Shown here: positions 22,696 to 32,578 of the stretch, piece by piece
Position numbering within the stretch: position 1 is the first letter of the stretch
How the letters are laid out: each line of letters opens with the position of its first letter
Assembly: GCA_001599975.1 (NCBI GenBank)
Contig: BCIO01000003.1
Coordinates: 186,001-250,000, forward strand
Origin: Cystobasidiopsis lactophilus
Lineage: Eukaryota > Basidiomycota > Agaricostilbomycetes > Agaricostilbales > Chionosphaeraceae
DNA: 64,000 nt
Reading direction: 5' to 3'
The notes under the pieces: model-generated
Database searches by the model: none
The model's input: the letters and a program-made list of their open reading frames with translations, nothing else
What the model was told of the DNA's origin: nothing
Translations under genes and position numbers: made by a program

Positions 22696-23870
22696 ATGGC
22701 CGTCCCTCAGCTTCCCATTGAGATTGTAGAGCAGATAATTGGACGTCTAGAAGAGCCTGCGGACGCTCTAAACTTCCTTTCTCGGGCGACGCTTCCCGCG
22801 ATTCGAGCCCGCCTGTACTCGTCAATCTTTCTCAAGTCCCCGTCCAGCAACCGCCACATCCCAAATGAGCAATTATGGCGTACATTGATGTCTGGTGAAG
22901 GTCTCCGCCTTGCGCGACTGATCAAGGAAGTGGATGGAGACGGGCTGTTCGCATCGACGTCCACTTTCGCGAAGGACCGTTGCGGGGTGCTGCTGTCTCG
23001 TTGTGTGAACTTGGAGACTTTGCGTCTCCGATGCGGCAGGATGGAATTAGCTTCGCTTCTGGGGGTGGGTTTCCTGATCTTTGGCGGAACCCAAAGCTGG
23101 CTGCTCACGTTGCCTGCCAGGTCCTTCATCTGAGCGGCGGGTCACCTTTCCGTGTTCTGTCTACGCTCGTCGTGGACGGCGCCGGGCGCGACTACGCCAT
23201 CTATTCGAGTCAGCTTTTCCCGGTCCTTGCCCGCCTGCCTACCCTTTCGAACCTCAGTCTGAAAAGGGTCCAATTCAGCGCGACGCCCCGCAATTTTCCG
23301 CCTGTGCCCCCCGTTGCAGCGCGACAACTCGAGGACTCATGGGGCCAATTCTTAGTCGAAGGCAATCCGTTGCTCTCTTCTTCGCTCCGCCGCTTGGTTC
23401 TGCTCAAAACGCTCCCATTTGATGAGCAAAGGATTTTCGAAAGTCTTGCCGGCACTGCTTTGGATTATGTCGAAGTGGCAGACGAATACACACGCCAGTT
23501 CAGGGACAACGCACCCGAGATCCCTTCTCTCTCTGGCTTGATTTTGCTGCGGACCCTCCGATGGTCGTTTGACAACCTCGACTCGGACGACCTGCTCCAT
23601 CTCCTCGGGAGCGACCTACCACCTACGTTAGAGCATCTTACTCTGAATGGCAATGTGTACCTTGGCGACATAAACGAAGCCCCTTTTGCGAGAGAGCTGG
23701 ATCGCCTGTTCTTTTCGGATCCGACCTTTCTCCCGAATCTGAAATGCCTGACCAGCTTGGTTCCCTCGACGCTCGCTGGCGCTACCTACCATAGCGACTC
23801 ACGCCCCAAGCTCAAGCTTGTGCTTGGCTTTGAAGAGAGGGAGACGCCTGTACGGGAAGTCGGAATCTGA
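22696..23870 (+). CDS. F-box-like / leucine-rich protein, array member F
   Basis: Exons 22696-23064 and 23121-23870 give 372 residues. The head is VPQLPIEIVEQIIGRLEE with FLSRATLPAIRARLYSSI. The body includes SSLRRLVLLKTL and FLPNLKCLTSLVP. The frame ends at 23868-23870 shortly after GFEERE. In a shifted frame the following bases encode an acidic serine tail like that of member E, so the C-terminus appears to have been cut short by a small insertion or deletion near 23840-23865. Confidence 0.77.
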
Positions 23871-24191
23871 CGACGAGGACGAACAGGCGGGTGAGGAGTT
23901 GAAAGGCGAAGAGTCGGATGTGAGCGACACAGAGTCTTCGGCTGAGTTTGCATCAGGGGAGGATACCTTAGCCCATCTCTCTAACGCGCCCCATCGGGGT
24001 ATCTTCGATTTTTCTCGCTTCTTCTCGCCCTGCTCCCCTTGTGCTCTTTCTTCTGGTTGGACGGCTACCGTTCCAGCCTATCGTTCATACACGTACACCT
24101 CGAACGGTCACGACCTGTATCCACCTCACATCGTCCACCTCTTATCCTTTCCTCTTACTCCTCCAACGAATTGTTCTCGACTCAACGATAT
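23871..24191. other. Intergenic with a relic of an acidic tail
   Basis: The first 100 bases encode, in one frame, an acidic stretch (SESDDEDEQAGEEL and onward) similar in character to the tail of member E. It is out of frame with member F. The remainder shows no gene and should hold the promoter of the third secreted-protein paralogue. Confidence 0.55.
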
Positions 24192-24955
24192 ATGCTCTTT
24201 TCTTCCTTCACACCCTTGGCCTGGCTTTTGGCTTTTACTGCATTGCTGGCTCAATGCAAGACGCTCACGCCCAACCAGCCCTGCGTGGCCTCTTTCGCCC
24301 AAGCGACTGATATGTTCTCAATCGCCTCTCAAGCTGATGGTCGGTGCTCTTTCGAGTTTCTCTTGACACTGACCATCAGATTCTGACCTGTCGAGGGGTA
24401 TGGCAGCTACCAAAGGCTGGGTAGCCAAGAACGGATTGGTCGTGTTCGACAAACTGGCCACCAACGATTGGATGGCGCACCCGGTGCACAAGGGCAAAGC
24501 TTTCGCCTTTCACAGTCTGTCCGCATGCATTCACTTCAGTTGGTCCCTTGGATACATGGTTGACCTGGTGCGGACAGATCATCGAGCACGACTTCGACCC
24601 CATACTGCGCCGAGAAAAACTCTCACGATGTTCTGGTCGTTGCGCCATGTCCCAATCTCCTCACGGGCTCCGTGACCACCTCCATGCAGTTCCCGGTGTA
24701 CTGCAACTCGTGCGGGAATGGCATGGCGCCGAGCACCTGCTGGCTCCAGTCGCCGGTCACCAACGGCAATTGTTTCGGGGCCGATTCAAGCATGGGAAAT
24801 GCGATTGGGCTTCAGAACTGCAACACTACCACCGCAACCCAGCAGGTCAGTGTGCTTCCCTAGACCTTGGGCTGAGCGACTTCTCACACTCCACTTGGTT
24901 TTCACAGCAAACCTTCCAATTCGTCACCACACCCGGCATGTCCATGCAAACTTAG
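24192..24955 (+). CDS. Small secreted cysteine-containing protein, paralogue 3
   Basis: The signal peptide (FTPLAWLLAFTALLAQC) is followed by LTPNQPCVASFAQATDMF. Exon 2 gives TKGWVAKNGLVVFDKLATND. Exon 3 gives PYCAEKNSHDVLVVAPCP, FPVYCNSC, APSTCWLQS, GNCFGADSS and LQNCNTTTATQQ. The last exon is QTFQF plus a short tail ending at 24953-24955. The gene lies inside the F-box-like array, between members F and G, about 9 kb from its two paralogues. The conserved exon plan shows common descent. Function unknown. Confidence 0.8.
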
Positions 24956-25215
24956 CCTCTGTTCCTTTTGCTCAAGTGGGCCAATCCAAGGCGCTACGTC
25001 AAATCTTGCCGAGTCGGGTCCTTGGGTCTAGCTGGCAGCGCACAGCCGGCTTCCCTCGCGTTGTTTATCGCGGTTGGCTGGGTCCGCTGCGCACCTCAGG
25101 CTGCTTGTAATACAGAAATTCACTGCCCATATTTGCCGCTGCCCATAATTTTGCCGCGCCTTTGTTGGAAGGTTGAGGCTCGCTTCTCGGCGGCCAAGCT
25201 CCTTGCGTGCCCGAA

Positions 25216-26439
25216 ATGGCCAATAAACTCATGCCCCAGCTCCCATTTGAGCTTATGGAGCAGATCATCGGCCAGATCGAGCAGCCGGCTGATGTCCTGG
25301 CCCTCCTTTCGAAGGCCACCCTGTTTTCCATTCGAAAGCGCCTCTACTCAACTGTCGAGCTCCCCTTCGAGCCTTCGTCGTCTCGAACTGGGAACCTGGT
25401 CAGTAGATTACTGTCCGACGTCAGCAGGGATGTCGCCAGGCTGGTTACCAGCCCACGCGAGCCTCTGGCCGCTCGGTCTGCAGCAAGTTGTCCCTCAAGG
25501 TCAGCTTTTGCGCCAGTTGGCGGTCCGGTGTCCAAATCTGGAACATCTGCGCCTTTTCGACTGCGATGACGAGAACTTGTTGAACCTAGTGGCGGTGCGT
25601 CTTACCGCTAGAGCAGGTTTAATTTTCATGAGGCTCAGTCTCGGACACAGCATCCCCCGGAGAGCAGAACTTCACCGCAGTGCTTTTTGAAGGTGTCGAG
25701 TTTGACATTGCAAGCAAGCTGGCGCGCGTCCTTGTACTCGCAGCAGTTTTTCAATCTGCTCTTGCACTTTCCCTCCCTTTCGGCCCTCACCATTGCAGAA
25801 GGCATCTTTCATCTACCGATTGATGCCACAACCAGCTTTCCTCCAGTTCCATCCCTCTCTTCCCTGCCACCAATACGATCTCTTTGCCTGCGCTCATGCG
25901 GAGGCGCGAGCATCATCCACCACAATTTGCTCCTCTCTTTGCCGCTTCGTAGCTTAGCCCTCGTCGATTTCAAGGGATTCGACTCCGTGAGGCTCATTGA
26001 CGGGCTGTCCAGTAGCTCGCTGGAGGTGTTAGAGATCCGGCACAGCGAGCAATCAACATTGGGGCTGGCCCAGATCCCCAACCTAGCTCGTTGCGGCTTT
26101 CTCAAGACGCTGTCGCTGTCCGTGGTCGAAGTTGCGCCTACCTACCTGATTGACGCACTCGCATATCTCCAGCTGCCGCCTTCGCTAGAGTCGTTCGTCC
26201 TCACCGGCGACCACTACGAAGCGGGCAGCAACTTGGCCGAGCAGAACACCAGCGTAGCGCGGTTGACTGCTATCTTCACCGACCCGCAGTTCCTCCCCAG
26301 CTTGAAGCAGCTGACCTACTTAATTCCGTCCAGCGCCATTGCGACACACCACGGCATCGGCTCCCGACCAAAACTCGAGTGCTTGCTGGGCTTTGAAGCG
26401 GCGGCGGAGATGCCAGAGGCGGGCGAGGAGAGCGATTGA
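25216..26439 (+). CDS. F-box-like / leucine-rich protein, array member G, probable frameshift
   Basis: The start MANKLMPQLPFELMEQIIGQ and LLSKATLFSIRKRLYSTV give the family head. The first exon (25216-25594) has 379 bases, one too many for the phase-0 intron kept in all paralogues. The family reading changes frame around 25440-25490, before GQLLRQLAVRCPNLEHLRL. Exon 2 (25681-26439) is intact and has SLTLQASWRAS, SLPPIRSLCLRSCGG and FLPSLKQLTYLIPSS. The gene may be newly inactivated, or the sequence may hold a one-base error. Confidence 0.7.
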
Positions 26440-26492
26440 GGGTTGAGACCGGATAGCTCAAGAATGTCGGACTGCAGCTGTGGTTGAAACCC

Positions 26493-27404
26493 GTCAGTGC
26501 CGGATCACCACTTTAAGATCTTGCCAGCAACGAGTTTTTAAACTTGTCCTCATTGACAGGCTTGCTTTCACACATAGCTCTTCGTCATTTTATTACGACT
26601 TTTTTCCAACCTTGCCATTGCGCCTTTGTGGATATCAGCAGGTCAGTGCCGGATCCACCACTTTTGAGATCTTGCCTTCCGGGCGTTTTCTGAAAAGTAA
26701 CTCCTGCCGACAGCCAGGCCATCTTCTTCTCCACTCTATCATAGCAGCGAACATCGGCCTGGGGAGGAAAGGTCGGTGCTCGTCGTTACCTTGAGATCTT
26801 GCCAGCCGCAACGTCTCACCTGTTTTTTTTTTCTTGGCCTCGACAGCCCACCTGTCCATTCGCACTTCTACGATTCGTTTGAGCTCTTTGCCAGTACCCA
26901 TCATGATAGACCTGGGTCGCATAGCAAGGTCAGTACCTATGGAGCCCCTTAGATCTCGCCCTCCTGCGAGTTCTCACGGTTTCCAGGGGATCTGACAGAT
27001 TTCCTTCTCTGCCAGTACCCATCATGATAGACCTGGGTCGCATAGCAAGGTCAGTGCCTGTGGATCCCCTTAGATCTTGCCCTCCTGCGAGTTCTAACCA
27101 GTTCCAGGGCATCTGACAGATTTCCTTCTCCGCTCTTGCACACCCACTACATCTTCCAAGCCCAGAGGTCACTCATATGGATTGGTCAAAAAGGTCGGTT
27201 TGGACGCCTACTCTTAGATCTTTTGCCACTGGCGAGTTCTCAAGCTATTGTGTTCCCCTCCGACAGCAACCCTTCCAGTCCTTGTCGCTGCAGATGGCCG
27301 TACATCCTCCACTGAGGCTCGTTCTAGGCGGCAGGTCAGTGCTGGTCTTGCACTTTAGATCTCGTCCGCACTCGAGTTCTCAAGGTGACCTTCGAGATTG
27401 ACAG
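26493..27404 (+). repeat. Array of seven related spliceosomal-type introns (introner-like)
   Basis: Seven intron-like segments follow each other: 26493-26559, 26642-26713, 26772-26846, 26929-26998, 27050-27119, 27194-27266 and 27335-27404 (67-75 bases). All begin GTCAGT or GTCGGT, carry an AGATCT block followed by T/C-G-C-C or a close variant, then in most CGAGTTCT with a CTAAC or CTCA branch-like site, and end in GACAG. The bases between them (51-82 long) look like exons with AG before the donor. The internal shared block is not needed for splicing and is not seen in the other introns of this window. The fourth and fifth copies are nearly identical and share their flanking exon. Confidence 0.8.
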
Positions 27405-27569
27405 GCTGCATCTCCCTTGGCCCCATGCCCTTCCTCGCGGCTACTTTCACATACATCCTTTCTGCTTGTAAATGCACACAACCTGAAGTTTGAAATTCGC
27501 CACCCTGAACCCACAAATCTTGCCTCCGCCCCCTGTGAGCTCAAAATCCGCGGCGCCGACCTCGCTTAA
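26903..27569 (+). CDS. Possible gene or leader frame threaded through the intron array
   Basis: If the array introns are removed, a single frame stays open through every exon from 26560 to a TAA at 27567-27569, with all phases agreeing. The first ATG in this frame is 26903. Coding pieces are 26903-26928, 26999-27049, 27120-27193, 27267-27334 and 27405-27569, giving 127 residues. The start MIDLGRIARFPS is repeated once because exon 4 is a copy of the end of exon 3. No domain is recognised. The stop lies 22 bases before the ATG of the MMTAG-like gene, so this could instead be part of that gene's 5' leader. Open frame over about 190 codons argues for coding, but a second frame is also open for part of the way. 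Confidence 0.4.
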
Positions 27570-27591
27570 TCCTCAACGACGATTTCTAGCA

Positions 27592-28366
27592 ATGGGCGAC
27601 TTTGGCGGTGGTCGTGAACCTATCCGAGGTGGCACTGTGCGTTGCTTCTAATCCCTAGCTGATCGATGCTGATGGGGGGACGGACAGCGAGGCGGGCAAG
27701 GACAATTCGCTTGGTCGGACGTGGCTGCCGTTCGTTCCTGACCTTAAACACTTAGCACTAATGCTTAATAAGTGAGATGAGCAGGACAAAGACCGGGAGA
27801 ACTACTTGGGCCACTCCTTAAACGCGCCTGTCGGTCGATGGCAGAAGAACAAGGACATCACTTGGTGTTCGTCGTCCTCCCTCTTCTCTCTCACTTTAGC
27901 ACTAACACAAGCAACTTGTGACATGTAGATAACAAAGATCAGACTTCAGAAGAAGCAGCCGCCGCCGAGTTGAAGCGGATCAAGCAGGCCGAAGAGGACG
28001 CTTTGGCTTTAGCCTTGTTCGTTCTCGCCTTCCCTTAGCTTAGCACCCCTCGTTGTTGGACTCAAAGGTGTAACGCACAGAGGATACGCACCGACGACCA
28101 AGCGGGAGTTGACGGCGGAAGAGGTCGAGGCGAAGGCGGCGGCCAAGGCGGAGAAGAAGGCGCTCCGGCGGATGGAGAAGGAGGAGAAGCGGGCGAGAAA
28201 AGAGGCCAGAAGGGCGGAGAGGAGGTCCAGGTCGAGGTCGCCGGAGAGGGACAGGCGGAGGGAGGAGGAGGAGGATGGGGAGAGGAGCAGGAGGCACTAC
28301 AGGGAGGACAGGGACGACCGCGGGAGGGACTATGATAGGAGGGAGCGCGATAGGGACAGGCGGTGA
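27592..28366 (+). CDS. MMTAG / kinase-phosphorylation-domain protein (MMTAG2-like)
   Basis: Five exons, 27592-27636, 27688-27729, 27785-27866, 27929-28016 and 28081-28366, give 180 residues. The N-terminus has [11 protein letters not shown] and [12 protein letters not shown], followed by [19 protein letters not shown] and KDITWY, the hallmark of the MMTAG domain found in animal MMTAG2. The C-terminal half is a charged helix rich in Glu, Lys and Arg, ending in an Arg/Ser/Asp tail ([12 protein letters not shown]). Family members are nuclear and poorly understood. Three of the four introns start with GTTCGT. The array of similar introns immediately upstream may be its leader. Confidence 0.85.
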
Positions 28367-28632
28367 GGAGCGCCCTTTGGCTCTTTGGATTTGGCAAGAG
28401 TTGGGAGAGGCGCTTCTCTCAAGATGTAATCTTTCACACCCAGACGTCTCGAGACCTTCCCGCCTTGGCTCCTTCTATGGCACCTCCTCAACTTGGTGAC
28501 CAGGCTCTCAAACTGACGAAGCACCTTCAGGGCAAGGTTGCAGGATTCAAAAGCTAACTTCGGCCTGTGAAGACATTTTTCGCCACCGAGACCTTTGCCC
28601 AGCCCAAAGGAATTCCTCCCTTCCCAAGTCAC

Positions 28633-30139
28633 TTAGAGCCTCGGCCACAGCTCCGCAAAGCAATCAATGATGTCCCTCGCCAACAGCTCCGGCACTTCCC
28701 AACCTGGGAAATGTCCTCCCTAGAAAACAAATCGGCCTCGTCATCAGAAGCCCACCTTCCTTCGAGTGAGGGTGGTCTCACCTTCTCATGTTCTCTAGAC
28801 CACTGCAAGTTGCACGTGCCCGTGATCTCGGAGGGCAGGCGGGGGATGACCTCCTTGGGGAAGTACGAGTAGCCAGTCGGCTGAAGGACGTGCGCCACCT
28901 TGTCCACGCCTTCAGGGGCGGAGCGGTAGGCGTACAAGCACCGCTCGATGGAGTGCGTGAACCAGTAGAGCCTATTACCCCACACCTATGAGTTCAAGGA
29001 AGAAGGGAAGGGAAGAGGAGGAAGAAGAAAACGGACGAGACGTGGGAGAGGATGTCGTCGATCGAAGGGTCCACGTCGGTCCAGTCTAGATACTTCTCCC
29101 CTAGCCAGGCTAAGAGCGCGACGGGGTTAGAAGCTAGCGCGTGCCCACTTTTCGACACCCGCCATACTCAGCATTGGCAGAAAGGACAAAGAGGAAAGAG
29201 CGACGAACATGGTGGACGGCCTAGTGCCGTGGACGGCCGAGTAGGCGATGCCGGACTCCATGAACGTCTTGCCGCGCTGGATGCTGTCCTGCTTGGCTTG
29301 TGGCAGGGCGGCCAGCTCGGCGGGCGAGGGGAAAGGGATGTTGGGCACAAATGTGAAGTTCAAGTGGACCGCTGATTGTTCACATTGTCAGTGATCAAGA
29401 AGGGGAAAGGTGAGAAGAAGGACGGTACCTTGAACGCCTGGGAACTTGGACATGCGCCGGGTCGTAGCCGCGCCAATGTCCCCACCGTGAGCCGCGTCTG
29501 GTTTTTGGAGAAAGTGTTTAGATTTTGAAGGAGCACAGAAAAGGAGAAGAGACGAAAGCGAACATTTGGGGTAGCCCAGGCCAAGCATGAGCTTGTCGAA
29601 GACGGCGGCGACGTCGGTGGTGTAGATGCTCTTGTCCAACGGTAGAGGCCCGGACAGCGTGTACCCCGGCAAAGTAGGGACGACGATGGAGAAAGCAGGG
29701 GAGGTGGACTGGGCCAAGATGGGGATGACCTCCAAGAACTCGAGCACCGAGCCGGGCCAGCCGTGCGACATGATCAGAGGGATCGCCTTTGGGTTCGGAG
29801 AGGGCACGTGGATGAAGTGCTGCTCGTAGGTGAACCCGTCGTGCTCGATCTCGGCTTTGAACTGCGGGAAGGCGTTCAGCTTGCTCTCGACCGCCCGCCA
29901 GTCGAACTTTGTCTGTGTTGCCGTCGACTCCCCTCAGCAAACTGCGTCTGCGCAGCAGTGCAACACCTCACCTTCCACTGTTCGACAGCCTCGGCCATCC
30001 ACGCAGACGTCACGCCAAACTTGCGGTCGCGCCCCTCGTACGTCGGCACTGCCAATCGGGCGAGGCGGAGGTGCTGCTGCAGGTTGAGCACGTCGGCCTC
30101 GGGGATGGCGAGCTTGAAAGGCTTGATTCGAATGGCCAT
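28633..30139 (-). CDS. Microsomal-type epoxide hydrolase
   Basis: The multi-exon - strand gene starts at 30139 with MAIRIKPFKLAIPEADV, the EHN domain typical of this class. Key motifs are HGWPGS (oxyanion hole), GGDIG with the nucleophile aspartate (about 29480), the lid region with several tyrosines, and a final exon starting GGHFPGWE with the catalytic histidine (about 28700). The stop is at 28633-28635. The enzyme opens epoxides to diols by an alpha/beta-hydrolase mechanism. Red basidiomycete yeasts are known for such enzymes. No membrane anchor is visible at the N-terminus. Confidence 0.88.
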
Positions 30140-30586
30140 TGTTGGTTGAATGAGAGAAAGGGAGGTGGCACGCTGGGTGTCATAGCGGCTGCCAGAGCGA
30201 GGGAAAGCTTTTAACAGTTTAAGCGTGGCCGTCCAGAATTAGCCCTCTTTGGCCATCTGCATGCCTTTAAGGCGTCTCGCTAGGGCGCCATTTTATCAGT
30301 AAAGGACTTGACAAAGAGCAGGCATACTCACAAAATAGGCAATAGGGAGGGGATGGATGGATGGGAAGAGAGACCAGCATGAGGACTGCCTCTTGACTTG
30401 CGATCCGGCCCATAGCTTCGCCTTTGAAGCAAGTAGATCTGTCTGGAGAGCATCAAGAGAGGCAGGATGAGTAGCGAGGGAGGGACTGCTTACAAAAAAT
30501 CATAGGGATGGAATGGTCGCTGCTGGACAAAATTAATGGGCGCTTTGAAACTCCGTCTACCCCGCTGCAGCCCTCGGCGGAATGCC
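30140..30586. other. Intergenic, epoxide hydrolase promoter side
   Basis: No gene is supported. The stretch lies upstream of the epoxide hydrolase start and downstream of the 3' end of the next - strand gene. A GGGATGGATGGATGGG string near 30349-30364 is a short simple repeat. Confidence 0.45.
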
Positions 30587-32002
30587 TCACGCCGGCTTGC
30601 TGTTGTACAGGGCCACGACGCCGCGTTTTCGGCAGGCCATTCCAAACTTGGCAACTTCAAAATCTTCGAGATCCGAGTAGAGGTCGAGCCGTTTCAAAGA
30701 TGGGGTAGAGTCCGAAGTCGCGAGAAGCCTGAAAATGGAGGTGATGACGGCATCGATGTGCTCTTGCGGGAACCGAAGAAGCATGTAAACAGTAAGATGG
30801 CGAAGCGAAGGGCTGGAGATCGTGTCGAGGTGAAGGACATTCCGATTATAAGAACGCTCGGTATTTTCACACCAGGTGTGGTGGTCGTTGGCCAGCGTGA
30901 TGTTGAGGCAGGAGAGGTGTTTGAAGCGATTGAGATTAGCCCAACTCTGAAACTGCCGGAACCGCAGGTCGAGCAAGTTGTTGAAGCACAAAGAAAGCCC
31001 AATGTCGAGGTGGGTCATCGAAGGCGGTAAGTGCTCCACAAATGCTGCCCAATCGATTCGAGAGGCGAGGTTGGCCCGCTTTCGCTGGCCGATCGACGGC
31101 GCATCGACCTCCACCTTGACCGGGCTTCCTCCATCCTCAACGCATTGCTTCCATGGAGCGTCAAGTAGCTCGTAGTCGTGCAACCGACAGACATCGTGAT
31201 CGACGCGAAGGTTGACCTCCAGTTCTCGCAGCGCCAATCCCCTCCTTGGGCTCCCGACCGCTTCCCATGTGGCAGTGTCATGACACGAAGGAATACCATA
31301 CTGATGGTTGTTGAAACCGATCTGGAGGCCAGGAGAGTTCCAGAGCGTGACTGTCCGCAAAGCGCGAACATCTTCAAGGTTTAGAATGGACTGCGGCAGA
31401 AATCCTGCGCCGTGCCCTGTTGCCATCCAGTCGTGCCCCACTTCAAAATCCACAGCTCGAACTGAATTGAACGGTTTTGCAGCCAGAACCTCTTGCATAG
31501 CCTTCAAAGGCCACCCATCGAACCAAAGTGATACATCGACGCCATCGAGTGGTGGAAGCAAAGGCGTGCCCAAGAATGTAGTCAGATAAGGAAGGCCAGG
31601 GAGAACAGAAAAAGACGACCAAGACATGAACTGGAGACGAAGGGTTCGGATGTGTGCTAAGAGTCGTTTGACAGGATCAAGGCAGTTTGCAACTTCCTCG
31701 ACGCGAAGAAGTTCTTCTTTCTCAGTTCGCCTAGAGATTGTAAGGGCATTGGTCGCCGGTGGAACCCAGTCTGCCTTGATCCTGATGGTGAACTCTAGCG
31801 TCCTCCAGACTTCAGGGATGCTGAGTTCGTAAAAGCGCCGGCATGTCAAAAGCAGCGGATTCGAGTACACCTCGCTTTCGAAGCGCGGGCAAGGTCGCTG
31901 GGTGTCGTCGTCAAAAGTGACTGTGAGAGTGGGCGGGACGCTGGTGAGGCAGGAGTAAAGGATCGGACCCAGAATCTCCGCTGGAATATCGAGGAGGTGC
32001 AT
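30587..32002 (-). CDS. F-box-like protein, second subfamily
   Basis: An uninterrupted frame of 471 residues starts at 32002 with MHLLDIPAEILGPILYSCL, an F-box-like first helix. It continues with YSNPLLLTCRRFYELSIPEVW, the usual later part of such heads. The C-terminus (RKRGVVALYNSK) resembles the ends of the F-box-like genes at 35953, 38146 and 40299, which finish E-R-G-L/I-x-G-x-Y. The middle part is leucine-rich without a strict repeat. No intron is needed, unlike its relatives. Likely an SCF-type adaptor by analogy only. Confidence 0.7.
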   Translation of the reverse strand: MHLLDIPAEILGPILYSCLTSVPPTLTVTFDDDTQRPCPRFESEVYSNPLLLTCRRFYELSIPEVWRTLEFTIRIKADWVPPATNALTISRRTEKEELLRVEEVANCLDPVKRLLAHIRTLRLQFMSWSSFSVLPGLPYLTTFLGTPLLPPLDGVDVSLWFDGWPLKAMQEVLAAKPFNSVRAVDFEVGHDWMATGHGAGFLPQSILNLEDVRALRTVTLWNSPGLQIGFNNHQYGIPSCHDTATWEAVGSPRRGLALRELEVNLRVDHDVCRLHDYELLDAPWKQCVEDGGSPVKVEVDAPSIGQRKRANLASRIDWAAFVEHLPPSMTHLDIGLSLCFNNLLDLRFRQFQSWANLNRFKHLSCLNITLANDHHTWCENTERSYNRNVLHLDTISSPSLRHLTVYMLLRFPQEHIDAVITSIFRLLATSDSTPSLKRLDLYSDLEDFEVAKFGMACRKRGVVALYNSKPA

Positions 32003-32578
32003 TGGTTCTGCTCATGGGCTTAGGAAAGCTGCTCGGGCAGTACAGATGCAAGAACATTACTAACCAGACTGGCACTTGAGAGCAGGTCAGGGACTCAGGG
32101 GCCTGGGTGGATTTGGAGTCCGACTTTGCAGCTCTGCCTGCTTTTCGGCGTCCACACTGGAGTGCGCCGGTACTTCCGTATAGAAACCAGAACACTGAGA
32201 CAGCATCGAGCGGCAGCAGAAGAGTAGAGCAGGTGTTAAGAAGGGTCCGCGCTGCGCTCGAAGACGAAACTTCTTGGAATGAAGTTCAAGGCCAAAGCTA
32301 GGTCGGCGTCAGTGTGGCTTCCAGTTCTGCCTTTGGAAAGCAGCATACAAGCAGCCAAGAAACCGGCTTGCCAAAGAGCAAAGCCTTCCCTGAATGGTCG
32401 TGGGTGCAAGGGGCTCAACCGCAGACACTGCGCCGGCGGCTGGTGGCAAACTTCCCTCGAGATGTGGTCAAGGGCTTCCAGTCAGATTAAGAACCCTAGT
32501 CATCACAGTTGCAGAAGCCTAAAGTTTACACAAGGCAGGCCGACGAGACCCAGCCGAACCATCGCCCTAGATGCCATT
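32003..32578. other. Intergenic
   Basis: No gene is supported. It lies between the start of the F-box-like gene and the 3' end of the transporter gene, both on the - strand, and should hold the F-box-like promoter. A + strand open frame across 32279-32854 is mostly antisense to the transporter. Confidence 0.45.

Noticed and set aside
26493-27404. CRISPR-like array
   Set aside because: The repeats have splice donor, branch and acceptor signals, are imperfect, and occur in a eukaryotic genome. Spacers are exon-like and partly repeated.
26493-27404. snoRNA cluster within introns
   Set aside because: The introns lack a convincing C box near the 5' end and an H/ACA fold. The CTGA near some 3' ends is part of the acceptor region.
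28040-28397. Proline-rich open frames on the - strand
   Set aside because: They are the mirror of the Glu/Lys/Arg-rich coding exon of the MMTAG-like gene.
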